64,000 nucleotides of DNA from Reyranella sp. CPCC 100927. GTDB lineage: Bacteria > Pseudomonadota > Alphaproteobacteria > Reyranellales > Reyranellaceae. Where the stretch lies: NCBI RefSeq assembly GCF_007859315.1, contig NZ_VOHA01000014.1, positions 1 to 64,000 of the forward strand. Reading direction: 5' to 3'. Each line of letters starts with the position of its first letter. The first letter of the stretch is position 1. Both the position numbers and the translations under genes were made by a program. This document shows, in pieces, positions 7,675 to 15,532 of this stretch. The notes under the pieces are model-generated. The model was given only the letters and a program-made list of their open reading frames with translations. It was not told where the DNA came from and did no database searches.

Positions 7675-7926
7675 ATGCATCTCAATATCAAGAATGACGA
7701 GGCCCACAAGCTGGCAACGGAACTTGCACAGCTGACTGGAGAAAGCTTGACCTCTGCCGTCACTCTGGCGCTGCGGGAGCGTCTGGCCCGCGAGCGTCGG
7801 CTGCGCCAGACCGACAGCATTGCGGCCCGGCTGATGAAAATCGGCAGCCGCTATGCCGCACTGCCCGATACCGGACGAAGCCCGGACGAGATCCTCGGCT
7901 ATGACGAGAACGGGCTGCCGACGTGA
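7675..7926 (+). CDS. vapB: VapB-type antitoxin (Rv0623-like)
   Basis: 83 residues from ATG 7675. The N-terminus MHLNIKNDEAHKLATELAQ followed by LTGESLTSAVTLALRERL is characteristic of the PSK-type/Rv0623 VapB family: a DNA-binding N-terminus and a C-terminal tail (SPDEILGYDENGLPT) that would fill the PIN active site of VapC. In-frame earlier starts (7627, 7657, 7660) lie in or against the operator; GGGG at 7662-7665 serves 7675. Its stop overlaps vapC by 4 bp. It should neutralise VapC and repress the shared promoter. Confidence 0.88.
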   Translation: MHLNIKNDEAHKLATELAQLTGESLTSAVTLALRERLARERRLRQTDSIAARLMKIGSRYAALPDTGRSPDEILGYDENGLPT

Positions 7927-8324
7927 TCGTGGTCGATAGCTCGGCCGTCATCGCCATCTTTCGCCAGGAAGATGATGCCGCGCGTTATGCGCGGAGTATC
8001 GCCGGTGACAGCGACCCGATCATATCGGCGGCCAATCTGCTCGAAGTCTCGATCGTCTTGCGGGCATTGAAGAAAATTCCTTCGGAAAAGGCCGAGCGAT
8101 GGCTCGATGAATTCATCGATTTGGCAGGAATTCGAATCGAGCCTGTGACGGCGGAGCAGGCGCAAGTCGCGCGTGCGGCCCACATGCGGTTCGGCAAAGG
8201 GACCGGGCACGGCGCGGCACTGAACTACGGTGATTGTTTTGCTTATGCGCTGGCAAAGGAAACCGGTGCCCTGTTGTTGTGCAAAGGGCAGGACTTTCCG
8301 TTGACCGACATCAGCATTGCCTGA
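7923..8324 (+). CDS. vapC: VapC-type PIN-domain ribonuclease toxin
   Basis: 133 residues. PIN acidic residues are in place: D5 (VVDSSA), E41 (NLLEVS), D104 (LNYGDCFAYALA) and D124 (KGQDF). The GKGTGHGAALNYGDC block is the usual VapC signature. Such toxins cleave RNA, often tRNA or rRNA, when the antitoxin is degraded. The GTG start at 7923 overlaps the vapB stop, giving coupled translation. All catalytic residues are intact, so the toxin is likely active; its RNA target is unknown. Confidence 0.9.
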   Translation: MIVVDSSAVIAIFRQEDDAARYARSIAGDSDPIISAANLLEVSIVLRALKKIPSEKAERWLDEFIDLAGIRIEPVTAEQAQVARAAHMRFGKGTGHGAALNYGDCFAYALAKETGALLLCKGQDFPLTDISIA

Positions 8325-8393
8325 TGTTGCGCTCTCGCGATTGTTGCCGCCGCGATGGCGCGAGTACGCATCGGCGGCGCATTCATCCACTGG

Positions 8394-9560
8394 CTATCTT
8401 TTGGCGCGCCGCAGCGATTGGCCGATGCGCTCGTTCATCATCTCGATCGAGCCGTCGGTGTAGCAGGCGATCTTGGCGCAGGCGAGGTGGCGGGCCAGAG
8501 GGTACTCGGCGCGCAGCCCGTTGGCGCCCATGGCCTGGATGCAGTCGGCGATGCGCGCCAGCGCCATCTCGGTGGCGAACTTCTTGGCGTGCGCCGCCGG
8601 CAGCACGGCATCGCCGCCGCGGTCGATCAGGCGCGCGGCGCGGTAGGTCAGCAGGCGCGCCGCCTCGAGGTCGGTCAGCGCATCGACCAGCTTCCAGCGC
8701 AGGCCCTGGTGCTCGATCACCTTGCGGCCGAACGTCTGGCGCTCGTTGGTGTAGGCCGTCGCGACATCGATCGATGCCGCCAGCATGCCGCAGCACATGG
8801 CCGCGACATAGGCGCGGGCGCCGTTGATGCCGTTGAGCGCCATCTTGAAGGCCTCGCCAGGGAGCTGCAGCACCGCGTCGTCGGGCGCAACGTAGCCCTC
8901 GAGGCGGAAGCCGCCGGCACCGTGGGCGTGGCCGCCGTGCAGTGCAAACGGCGGATCGCGGTGAAAGCCCGGCCGATCGGCCTCGACCGCGAAGCAGCCG
9001 ATGCCCTTGGAGCCTTGCGACGGGTCGGTCTGCGCGTAGGTGGCCACGATGCCGGCGACGGCGGCGTTGCCGATCCAGGCCTTGGCGCCGTCGAGTGCCC
9101 AGCCGCCATCGATCTTGCGCGCGCGTGTCTTGATGGCGGCGAAGTCGCTGCCGGCGCCGGGCTCGGACAGGCCGGCGCAGCCGATCACCTCGCCGCTCAG
9201 CATGCGCGGCAGCACGCGGCCGATCAGCGCGGCGCTGCCGTCGCGTGCCATCCGCGTCGTGGCGTTGGCGTGGTTCACCAGCGAGAAGGCGAAGGCGTAG
9301 TCGTGGCGCGCGATCTCCTCGCACATGCGCAGCTTGGCGGAGAAGGAGAGCCCCCGGCCGCCATGTTTGGCCGGCAGCTCGACGGTGTGCAGTCGCTCGG
9401 CGCAGGCCGCGCGCAGGGTCTCGGTGGGATGGCGGCGCTCCCACTCCCAGCGCGCGGCGTGCGGGCCGACATGGATTTCGGCGAAAGCGCGGGCGCGCGC
9501 AATCAGATCCCGCTCGGCGGTGGTGAGGTCGGCGTCGAAGTCGCTGGTGAGGTCACTCAT
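8394..9560 (-). CDS. Acyl-CoA dehydrogenase family protein
   Basis: 388 residues, standard length. It has the family signature GLSEPGAGSD (about residue 132), a middle beta domain (AWIGNAAVAG), the TFGRKVIEHQGLRWKL helix and the C-terminal DGSIEMMNERIGQ block. These FAD enzymes introduce an alpha-beta double bond into acyl-CoA thioesters. At the usual MCAD-type catalytic position the sequence reads YTDGS rather than YEGT, so the base must lie elsewhere or the substrate differs. No CoA ligase or hydratase gene is adjacent. It is divergent from the hydrolase gene at 9664. The substrate is unknown. Confidence 0.85.
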   Translation of the reverse strand: MSDLTSDFDADLTTAERDLIARARAFAEIHVGPHAARWEWERRHPTETLRAACAERLHTVELPAKHGGRGLSFSAKLRMCEEIARHDYAFAFSLVNHANATTRMARDGSAALIGRVLPRMLSGEVIGCAGLSEPGAGSDFAAIKTRARKIDGGWALDGAKAWIGNAAVAGIVATYAQTDPSQGSKGIGCFAVEADRPGFHRDPPFALHGGHAHGAGGFRLEGYVAPDDAVLQLPGEAFKMALNGINGARAYVAAMCCGMLAASIDVATAYTNERQTFGRKVIEHQGLRWKLVDALTDLEAARLLTYRAARLIDRGGDAVLPAAHAKKFATEMALARIADCIQAMGANGLRAEYPLARHLACAKIACYTDGSIEMMNERIGQSLRRAKR

Positions 9561-9663
9561 CGGCTGACGCTAGCGGCGGGGCCGGATGGGCTCAAGCGCC
9601 GTTCGCGCATGGCGCCAGGGCGTGACTCGTGGCATCGTAGGATATCCCGCTCTGATCGATTTC

Positions 9664-10533
9664 ATGCGCCACCGCGGCTTCGCGCTCACAGTCCTCCTGG
9701 CCCTGGCTGTCGTGCCGCCGGCGCGTGCCCAGGCGCCCGGCCCCCAAGGTGCTGAACAGGGCAAATACCGCGAGCAGCGCTGGCTGATCCCGACCGATGA
9801 CGGTTCAGGGCGGTTGATGCGCACCGTGGTGTATCGTCCGATGGGGGAGAGTCCCCGACCGCTGGTGGTGATCAACCACGGCGCGTCGATCGCCGGGCCG
9901 GCGACCGCGCCGCAGCCGCGCTTTGCCGAGGCGTCGGCGTGGTTCGTGGACCAGGGCTACGTTGTCGTGGTGCCGCAACGGCGTGGCTATGGCGAGACCG
10001 GCGGCCGGCAGAACGAGTCGTTCGGTTACTGCGACAATGCCGACTTCGTCGGTGCCGGTCGCGAGGGCGCTCGCGACATCGCTGCCGCCGTGGCTTTCAT
10101 GCGCCAGCAGCCGTTCGTTCGCGCGGAAGGCCTCGTCGTTGCCGGGCATTCGGCGGGCGGCTGGGCCACCCTGGCCTACGCCAGCCTCAATCCGCCGGGT
10201 GTGGCGGCCATGATCAATGTCGCCGGCGGCCGCGGCGGGCGGCGCGACAATCTGCCCAACGACAACTGCTCACCCGAGAAGCTGGTACAGGGAGCCGGCA
10301 CCTACGGCCGTACGGCGCGTACGCCGACGCTGTGGCTCTATACGGCCAACGATTCCTTCTTCGATGCAGGGCTCAGCCGGCGCATGGCCGATGCCTACCG
10401 CAGTGCCGGCGGTTCGGCGACCTACCGGCTGCTGCCGGCCTTCGGGCAGGACGGCCATGCCCTGTTTGTGGCCAGAGGCAGCGTGACGATCTGGTCACCG
10501 CATGTGAAACCACTCCTCGATCGGTCGCCCTGA
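9664..10533 (+). CDS. Secreted alpha/beta hydrolase (dienelactone hydrolase-like)
   Basis: 289 residues. A signal peptide (residues 1-22, ending ARAQ) precedes an alpha/beta hydrolase: VINHGAS (oxyanion region), the nucleophile elbow VAGHSAGGW, an acid in LYTANDSFFD and a histidine in GQDGHALF. It probably acts on esters or peptides in the periplasm; the family does not fix a substrate. I chose ATG 9664 because the signal peptide starts there; the frame is open back to 9586 but that part is unlike a secreted start. Ribosome binding site weak. Confidence 0.8.
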   Translation: MRHRGFALTVLLALAVVPPARAQAPGPQGAEQGKYREQRWLIPTDDGSGRLMRTVVYRPMGESPRPLVVINHGASIAGPATAPQPRFAEASAWFVDQGYVVVVPQRRGYGETGGRQNESFGYCDNADFVGAGREGARDIAAAVAFMRQQPFVRAEGLVVAGHSAGGWATLAYASLNPPGVAAMINVAGGRGGRRDNLPNDNCSPEKLVQGAGTYGRTARTPTLWLYTANDSFFDAGLSRRMADAYRSAGGSATYRLLPAFGQDGHALFVARGSVTIWSPHVKPLLDRSP

Positions 10534-10589
10534 GGCTCTTTCCTCTGGCCGGCGTCCATGTCATAGCGCCCCCGTGGAGGATCGACGGC

Positions 10590-11303
10590 ATGGCTTGGCA
10601 GGGCAGGACGGTTCTGGCGGTGGTGCCGGCGCGCGGCGGCAGCAAGGGCGTGCCGCGCAAGAACATCGCCGAGGTCGGCGGCCTGTCGCTGATCGCCCGC
10701 ACCGCGGCAGTCATCAAGGCTCTGCCGTGGATCGATCATGCCCTGATCAGCACCGATGATCCCGACTTCGCAGCCGAGGCACGGCGCCACGGGCTCGACG
10801 CACCCTTCCTGCGCCCGGCCGATCTCTCCAGCGACACGGCTCATGCCGCGGATGTCTGGATCCATGCCTGGCTGGCTGCCGAAGCCCAGCACGGTATGCG
10901 CTTCGAGATCTCGGTCTATCTGCAACCCACCAGCCCCTTCCGCACGCCGGCCCATGTCGAGGCCACGGTGCGGTCGATGATCGAGGGCGGCAGCGCCGCG
11001 GCCTGCACGGTCAGCCGCGTGCCGGGCCATTTCACGCCACAGAAGCTGTTGTTGCGCGATGATGCCGGCAGGTTGTCGTTCTTTGCCGCCGACGGTGCGC
11101 AGCACAAGAACAGGCAGACCATTCCACCCTACTGGTATCGCAACGGCTATTGCTACGCGGCGCTACGACCGACGGTCATCGAGCGCCGGCACATCGTCGA
11201 GGAAGATTGCATTGGCGTGCCGATCGACGAGGCGATCGTCAACATCGACGATCCCTTCGAGCTTGAGATCGCGCGCTGGTTGGCGGCGCGCGAGGCGCCG
11301 TAG
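10590..11303 (+). CDS. Acylneuraminate/nonulosonate cytidylyltransferase family protein
   Basis: 237 residues. The opening VVPARGGSKGVPRKNI is the CTP-binding signature of CMP-sialic acid synthetases and their pseudaminic/legionaminic acid relatives; LQPTSPFRTPAHVEAT and a C-terminal NIDDPFELEIA match too. The enzyme activates an acidic sugar with CTP for surface glycans. None of the usual synthase, epimerase or transferase genes lies nearby, so the sugar is uncertain. GGAGG about 13 bp upstream marks the ATG. It is 56 bp after the hydrolase gene. Confidence 0.82.
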   Translation: MAWQGRTVLAVVPARGGSKGVPRKNIAEVGGLSLIARTAAVIKALPWIDHALISTDDPDFAAEARRHGLDAPFLRPADLSSDTAHAADVWIHAWLAAEAQHGMRFEISVYLQPTSPFRTPAHVEATVRSMIEGGSAAACTVSRVPGHFTPQKLLLRDDAGRLSFFAADGAQHKNRQTIPPYWYRNGYCYAALRPTVIERRHIVEEDCIGVPIDEAIVNIDDPFELEIARWLAAREAP

Positions 11304-11312
11304 ACTGCGACG

Positions 11313-11397
11313 GTCATCCCGAGCGCAGCGAGGGATCTCCTGCTAGCGACGCATGGTGCGCCGTTCGCGGGAGATCCCTCGCTGCGCTCGGGATGAC
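11313..11397. repeat. GTCATCCC-family inverted repeat, copy 1
   Basis: Arms 11313-11340 and 11370-11397 are exact 28-bp reverse complements (GTCATCCCGAGCG...GGGATCTCC) around a 29-bp loop. It lies between the convergent cytidylyltransferase and threonine dehydratase genes. Related copies are at 48995, 57106 and 59271. Confidence 0.9.
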
Positions 11398-11438
11398 AGG
11401 TGTGTCAGCGATCAGCGCTTCCAGGTACCACAGGCCGA

Positions 11439-12386
11439 TCAGGCCACCGACGCCGGATCGAGGTTGGCGCCGCACACCAGCACGCCGACCTTCTCGCCGG
11501 CTTCGGGCTTGTAGGCACCGGAGAGCAGTGCGGCGAGGCCGGTGGCGCCGGCCGGTTCGGCCATGACGCGCAGCTCACGCCACAGCGCGCGCTGGGCATC
11601 GCGCACAGCGTCGTCGGTGACCAGCACGCTGCGCGCGACCCGGTTGCGGGCGATCTCGAAATTGGGGGCACCGATCCGCGTGGCGCCCAGCGCGTCGGCG
11701 GCCAGTCCGCTGACGGCGACATCGACCGGCTCGCCCGCCGCCAGCGCGGCGTGCAGGCTGGGTGTGCCCTCGGTCTCGACGGCGATCACCTTCACCCGCG
11801 CGCCGCACCACAGCGCACAACCGGCGATCAGGCCGCCGCCGCCCACGGCCACCACCAGCGTGTCGAACCGCGTCTGCATTTCGAATTCCAGTGCCGTCGT
11901 GCCGGCGCCGACGAAGACCTCGGGGTCGTCGTAGGCAGCAATGGTCAGCGCGCCCGTCTCCTGGGCACGCGCTTCGCTGGCGGCCCGCGCCTCGGCATAA
12001 ACGGCCCCGACCTGATGCACGACAGCGCCGTAGCTGCGCAGACGCTCGACCTTGGCCGGCGCCGAAATGGTGGGCACGAAGATTTCGGCGCGATGACCCA
12101 GCGCGCGGGCAGCATAGGCCACGGCGGCGCCGTGGTTGCCGCCCGAGGCGGCGATGACGCCGGCCGGCCCCGGTGTGCTGACCAGCAGCTTGTGGAACGC
12201 GCCGCGGCCTTTGAAGGTGCCGCTGTGCTGCAGTGACTCCAGCTTCAGCGCCAGCCCATGGGCAAGGCCGAAGGCGTCCGCCGGCAGGTCGATCACTGGC
12301 GTGTAACGGATATGGGGCTTGATGCGGACGTAGGCCGCGGCAACGGCGTCAGGCGAGACCGTTGGAACAACAGGTGCGTCGGGCAT
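11439..12386 (-). CDS. Threonine/serine dehydratase-like PLP enzyme
   Basis: 315 residues, fold-type II PLP enzyme. The PLP lysine lies in the SGTFKGRGA motif (about residue 59), the substrate loop is ASGGNHG, and the phosphate-binding glycine loop is VGGGGLIAG. It lacks the C-terminal ACT-like regulatory domain of biosynthetic IlvA, so it resembles catabolic threonine/serine dehydratases or related racemases. Reaction: deamination of a hydroxy amino acid to a 2-oxo acid. It is divergent from the DAO-type oxidoreductase at 12482 across 95 bp, hinting at amino acid catabolism. Confidence 0.85.
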   Translation of the reverse strand: MPDAPVVPTVSPDAVAAAYVRIKPHIRYTPVIDLPADAFGLAHGLALKLESLQHSGTFKGRGAFHKLLVSTPGPAGVIAASGGNHGAAVAYAARALGHRAEIFVPTISAPAKVERLRSYGAVVHQVGAVYAEARAASEARAQETGALTIAAYDDPEVFVGAGTTALEFEMQTRFDTLVVAVGGGGLIAGCALWCGARVKVIAVETEGTPSLHAALAAGEPVDVAVSGLAADALGATRIGAPNFEIARNRVARSVLVTDDAVRDAQRALWRELRVMAEPAGATGLAALLSGAYKPEAGEKVGVLVCGANLDPASVA

Positions 12387-12481
12387 GGCCCGGTGTTAGC
12401 CAATTCCGGCGCGTCCGTCCATCGGTCGCGGCTCCATATCGGGCTTGGTCGACGCCGCGACGGTTGTGGGAGAGTTCGGGA

Positions 12482-13645
12482 ATGGAACGGATCGTTATCG
12501 TGGGCGGCGGGATCATGGGATCCTGCATTGCCTATTATCTGGCACTGGCCGGAGCGGGCGCTGCGGTCACCGTGCTGGAACCTGACCCTACCTACGAGTT
12601 CGCGGCCACGCCGCGCGCGGTCGGTGGCATCCGCCTGCAGCATGCCGTGCGCGAGAATGTCGAAATGTCGCTCTACGGCGATCAGGTCTATTCGGCCTTC
12701 GCCGAGCATGTGCGTGGCAGCGCCGTGGAATTTGACCCGCAATTCCGACGCCGCGGCTATCTCTATCAGGTGCGCGGCGCGCAGAGCATCGCGGCGCTCG
12801 AAGCCAATGTCCGCATGCAGCGCGCGGCTGGTGTGGAGGTGCATGTCCTGGGCGTTGACGAGCTGCGCCGGCGCTACCCGTCCTTTCGCTTTGTCAGCGT
12901 GGATTGTGCCGCGTTGTCGCCCGCGGACGGGCAGATCGATCCCTACGCGGCGCTGATGGGGTTCCGCAAGGCCGCGTCAGGGTTGGGCGTGACATATGTG
13001 CAAGATCGCCTCGTCGGACTGGAGATATCAGGCGCACGGGTCACCGCGGCGCGTCTGGCCTCGGGCCGCGGCCTATCCGTCGACACACTGGTCAATGCCG
13101 CCAATTGCTGGGCGCCGGAGATCTGCGCCATGGTGGGGATGCCGGTGCCGATCGAGCCCGTGCGCCGCCAGCAATTCTTCTTCCTGACGCAGCAGCGCAT
13201 CGAACCCATTCCGGCCATGCGTCGCATGGACGGTCTCGGGGTGCGCGTCCACCAGGACGGCTACATCTGCGGTTTCACCAACCCGCGGCAGCCGAGCGGC
13301 TTCAACTGGGACCTGGAGCACGAGGTGTTCGAGTCCGTGCTGTGGCCGCAGCTTGCCGAACAAAGCGCTGCCTTCGAGGCCATCAAGCCGAAAGGTGGCT
13401 GGGTCGGCCACTACGACATGAACCGACTGGACGGCAACCCGATCATCGACCGCTTCGACACGGTGCCCAACTTCATCCTGGCCGCCGGTTTTTCCGGACA
13501 CGGTCTGATGCACGCGCCCGCGGTGGGGCGCGCCGTCAAAGAGCTGATCCTCGACGGCGGGTTTCGCTCCATCGATCTGTCGCGCCTGTCGTGGCGTCGC
13601 GTGGTGGATGGAGAGCCGCTGGCGGATGATGGGCCGAAGGCCTGA
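12482..13645 (+). CDS. FAD-dependent oxidoreductase, DAO family
   Basis: 387 residues. The FAD-binding VIVGGGIMGSCIAYYLA opens the protein at residue 4, and the C-terminal GHGLMHAPAVGRAVKELI closes it, as in glycine/D-amino acid oxidases and sarcosine oxidase-like enzymes. Substrate would be an amino or N-methyl amino acid. ATG 12482 follows GGGAGAG; a longer open frame begins at 12362 but lacks a matching domain. The divergent partner is a threonine dehydratase, which suggests a shared amino-acid-degrading role. The precise substrate cannot be named. Confidence 0.85.
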   Translation: MERIVIVGGGIMGSCIAYYLALAGAGAAVTVLEPDPTYEFAATPRAVGGIRLQHAVRENVEMSLYGDQVYSAFAEHVRGSAVEFDPQFRRRGYLYQVRGAQSIAALEANVRMQRAAGVEVHVLGVDELRRRYPSFRFVSVDCAALSPADGQIDPYAALMGFRKAASGLGVTYVQDRLVGLEISGARVTAARLASGRGLSVDTLVNAANCWAPEICAMVGMPVPIEPVRRQQFFFLTQQRIEPIPAMRRMDGLGVRVHQDGYICGFTNPRQPSGFNWDLEHEVFESVLWPQLAEQSAAFEAIKPKGGWVGHYDMNRLDGNPIIDRFDTVPNFILAAGFSGHGLMHAPAVGRAVKELILDGGFRSIDLSRLSWRRVVDGEPLADDGPKA

Positions 13646-13665
13646 GTTTCGGCTTCACGCCCACG

Positions 13666-14004
13666 CTAGGACGTCGGCGTGCCGCCGGCGCGTCGGCGTT
13701 CGGCCTCCATGAGCTGGCGCAGCTTGCGCTGCTCCCAGTCCGGTGCCAGCAGCCGCAGCGGCCACTCGAATGTCGAGGCGGCCTGGATGGCGATCGCGAT
13801 GCCCCACCCCAGCAGCGGCCAGATCGCCCAGTAGTGCCGGCTGCCGAACAGGTTGATCAGGTGCAGCATGGCGTTGACGGCAAGATAGACCGCGAGGTGA
13901 CCATAGAACGCCTTGATCACCGCCAGCCGGCGCTGGGCCCGGCGTAAGACCTCGTCTTCCGGCAGGCTGGCAGCGGACATATCGTGTGTCTCCGGAGATG
14001 ACAT
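13666..14004 (-). CDS. Small membrane protein with 2TM domain
   Basis: 112 residues from ATG 14004, preceded by GAGAGG. After a charged N-terminus (EDEVLRRAQRRLAVIKAFYGHL) come two hydrophobic helices (about residues 44-62 and 70-90) and a basic tail (WEQRKLRQLMEAERRR). This is the 2TM domain pattern found with LytTR regulators and histidine kinases. Indeed a LytTR membrane regulator is encoded at 14681. It is 13 bp downstream of the 14018-14557 gene on the same strand, so the two form a unit. Confidence 0.75.
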   Translation of the reverse strand: MSSPETHDMSAASLPEDEVLRRAQRRLAVIKAFYGHLAVYLAVNAMLHLINLFGSRHYWAIWPLLGWGIAIAIQAASTFEWPLRLLAPDWEQRKLRQLMEAERRRAGGTPTS

Positions 14005-14017
14005 CCGGACCTCTCTG

Positions 14018-14557
14018 TCAGGTCGCAGTGATGGCGCGGTTTGCGTTGCCACCCACCGGCCGCAGCGCCCGCCGGTGTCGCAGCAGCAGGCAGGCCAGCC
14101 ATCCCAGCGCGATGCCGGCGACCACGCCGCTCACGGCGCTGGCGGTGATCACCCATGCTGGATCACGGACCCAAGCCGGATGGAACGCGGCTGTTACACC
14201 CATCCCGTAGCGGATCGTGAAGATCGACAGACCCAGGACCATGGGAAACCAGCTTCCGGCCAGCCGCACGCGAAGACCATTCGGCTCGACTTCAAGGCCG
14301 CGCTGACGCGCGATCAGCACGCCCAGCGGGGCGCCGACTGACAGCCCGACCAGCCAGACGGGCATGGCGAGGAGGGGCTGTGCCGATGTCAGGGCATTGA
14401 AGAGTGATATGGAGGTTGCCACGACCGGCAGGATGGCGAGCCGGCCCGGGACGACGGTGCGGGTGCGCAAGCCGCTCCAGCCCAGCCACAGGATCAGGGC
14501 CAGCAACGCCCACACCCAGACCGGTGTATGGATGATCGTCTGTAAGATTGCTGACAT
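14018..14557 (-). CDS. Uncharacterised integral membrane protein (DUF6622-like)
   Basis: 179 residues with about five hydrophobic helices and a start (MSAILQTIIHTPVWVWALL) that resembles the DUF6622 family; the assignment is from memory of the N-terminal pattern. No catalytic motif is visible. It is the first gene of a two-gene minus-strand unit with the 2TM protein, divergent from the LytTR regulator gene at 14681 across 123 bp, so it is a plausible regulatory target. Confidence 0.65.
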   Translation of the reverse strand: MSAILQTIIHTPVWVWALLALILWLGWSGLRTRTVVPGRLAILPVVATSISLFNALTSAQPLLAMPVWLVGLSVGAPLGVLIARQRGLEVEPNGLRVRLAGSWFPMVLGLSIFTIRYGMGVTAAFHPAWVRDPAWVITASAVSGVVAGIALGWLACLLLRHRRALRPVGGNANRAITAT

Positions 14558-14670
14558 GAAACCCTGCCGTCGTTGCTGGACCGCTGGCGTCGATATGCGC
14601 GGCCCCCTGCTCGACAGGCCATCCCAAGTTCGTGGAATCGCTGGCGTTTTGCGCCAAACAACGGCATTGA

Positions 14671-14693
14671 TCGATTCGCGATGCGCGAATCGA
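14671..14693 (+). promoter_or_regulatory. Perfect 10-bp hairpin whose loop is the LytTR start codon
   Basis: TCGATTCGCG (14671-14680) and its exact complement CGCGAATCGA (14684-14693) enclose ATG 14681-14683. As RNA this would bury the start codon; as DNA it could bind a dimeric regulator, possibly LytTR itself. No Shine-Dalgarno sequence precedes the ATG. Confidence 0.55.
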
Positions 14694-15523
14694 CGTTCTT
14701 CCAGTCGCTGCCGCAGCAGCTTTTGTACGTGCTTATCGCGGCGGCGGTCCTGGCGCTGGTCGGGCCTTACGGAACCTACCGCGACTTGCCGTTGGATCTG
14801 CGGGCTGCCTACTGGACGCTGTGCATGCTGACGGGTTGGATCCTGATGACGGCGATTGGTGCCGGCATCGACCGGATCGAACCGCTGCAGGGCTGGCCGG
14901 TGGTCGCGCGCATGGTGGTCGCGGGCTTTATCGGCGGCGTGCCGATGACGGCCATTGCCTGGAGTGCCGAGGCGCTGTTTCGTCGTGTCCCGCCGATGGC
15001 GGACTTGCCCTATCTACTGATGGACGCGACGGTGCTCACCATCGTCGTATCGGTCGCCATCGGCCAGGCGGTCGAGCTGCGGCTGCGTTCGCGTGCGGGA
15101 ACAACGGAGCTGACGACGCCGTCACCGGCCGCACCTCCGCCGACACCGCCCTGCCCTGCCGAGGACATGTCGGGCGCGAGCGAGCCGGTGCCGCCAAGGT
15201 CGACGTCCGATGCCTTCCTGCGTCGCCTGCCGCCGGAACTGGGGCGTGACCTGCTGGCGTTGGAAATGGAAGACCACTATGCGCGGGTCCATACTGCCTT
15301 GGGCAGCACGCTCATTCTTCTGCGCCTGCGCGATGCTGTGGCCGAGCTGGGCGAGAGCAGCGGCCTGCAGGTGCATCGGTCGTGGTGGGTGGCGCACGGG
15401 GCCGTTGCGCAGGCCGACCGCGAGGCCGGCAAGCTGGCGCTGGTGCTGCGCAACGGCGTGCGCGTACCGGTCAGCAAGACCTACCGGGATGCCGTTAAGG
15501 CGAGCGGCTGGCTGGACCGGTAG
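14681..15523 (+). CDS. Membrane-anchored LytTR-type transcriptional regulator
   Basis: 280 residues. Four hydrophobic segments (about residues 12-135) precede a Pro-rich linker and a C-terminal LytTR DNA-binding domain (about residues 175-278) with LALEMEDHYARVHTALG, RLRDAVAEL and LQVHRSWWVAHGAV. There is no receiver domain, so sensing is probably through the membrane part. The start at 14681 begins the first membrane-protein segment; the frame is open back to a TTG at 14573. The divergent membrane genes 14018-14557 and 13666-14004 are likely targets. Confidence 0.85.
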   Translation: MRESTFFQSLPQQLLYVLIAAAVLALVGPYGTYRDLPLDLRAAYWTLCMLTGWILMTAIGAGIDRIEPLQGWPVVARMVVAGFIGGVPMTAIAWSAEALFRRVPPMADLPYLLMDATVLTIVVSVAIGQAVELRLRSRAGTTELTTPSPAAPPPTPPCPAEDMSGASEPVPPRSTSDAFLRRLPPELGRDLLALEMEDHYARVHTALGSTLILLRLRDAVAELGESSGLQVHRSWWVAHGAVAQADREAGKLALVLRNGVRVPVSKTYRDAVKASGWLDR

Positions 15524-15532
15524 CAGCCCGCG

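Noticed and set aside
14573-14680. Longer LytTR gene from TTG 14573
   Set aside because: The extra 36 residues are Arg/Trp-rich and unlike a membrane protein start; no ribosome binding site. Kept only as an alternative.
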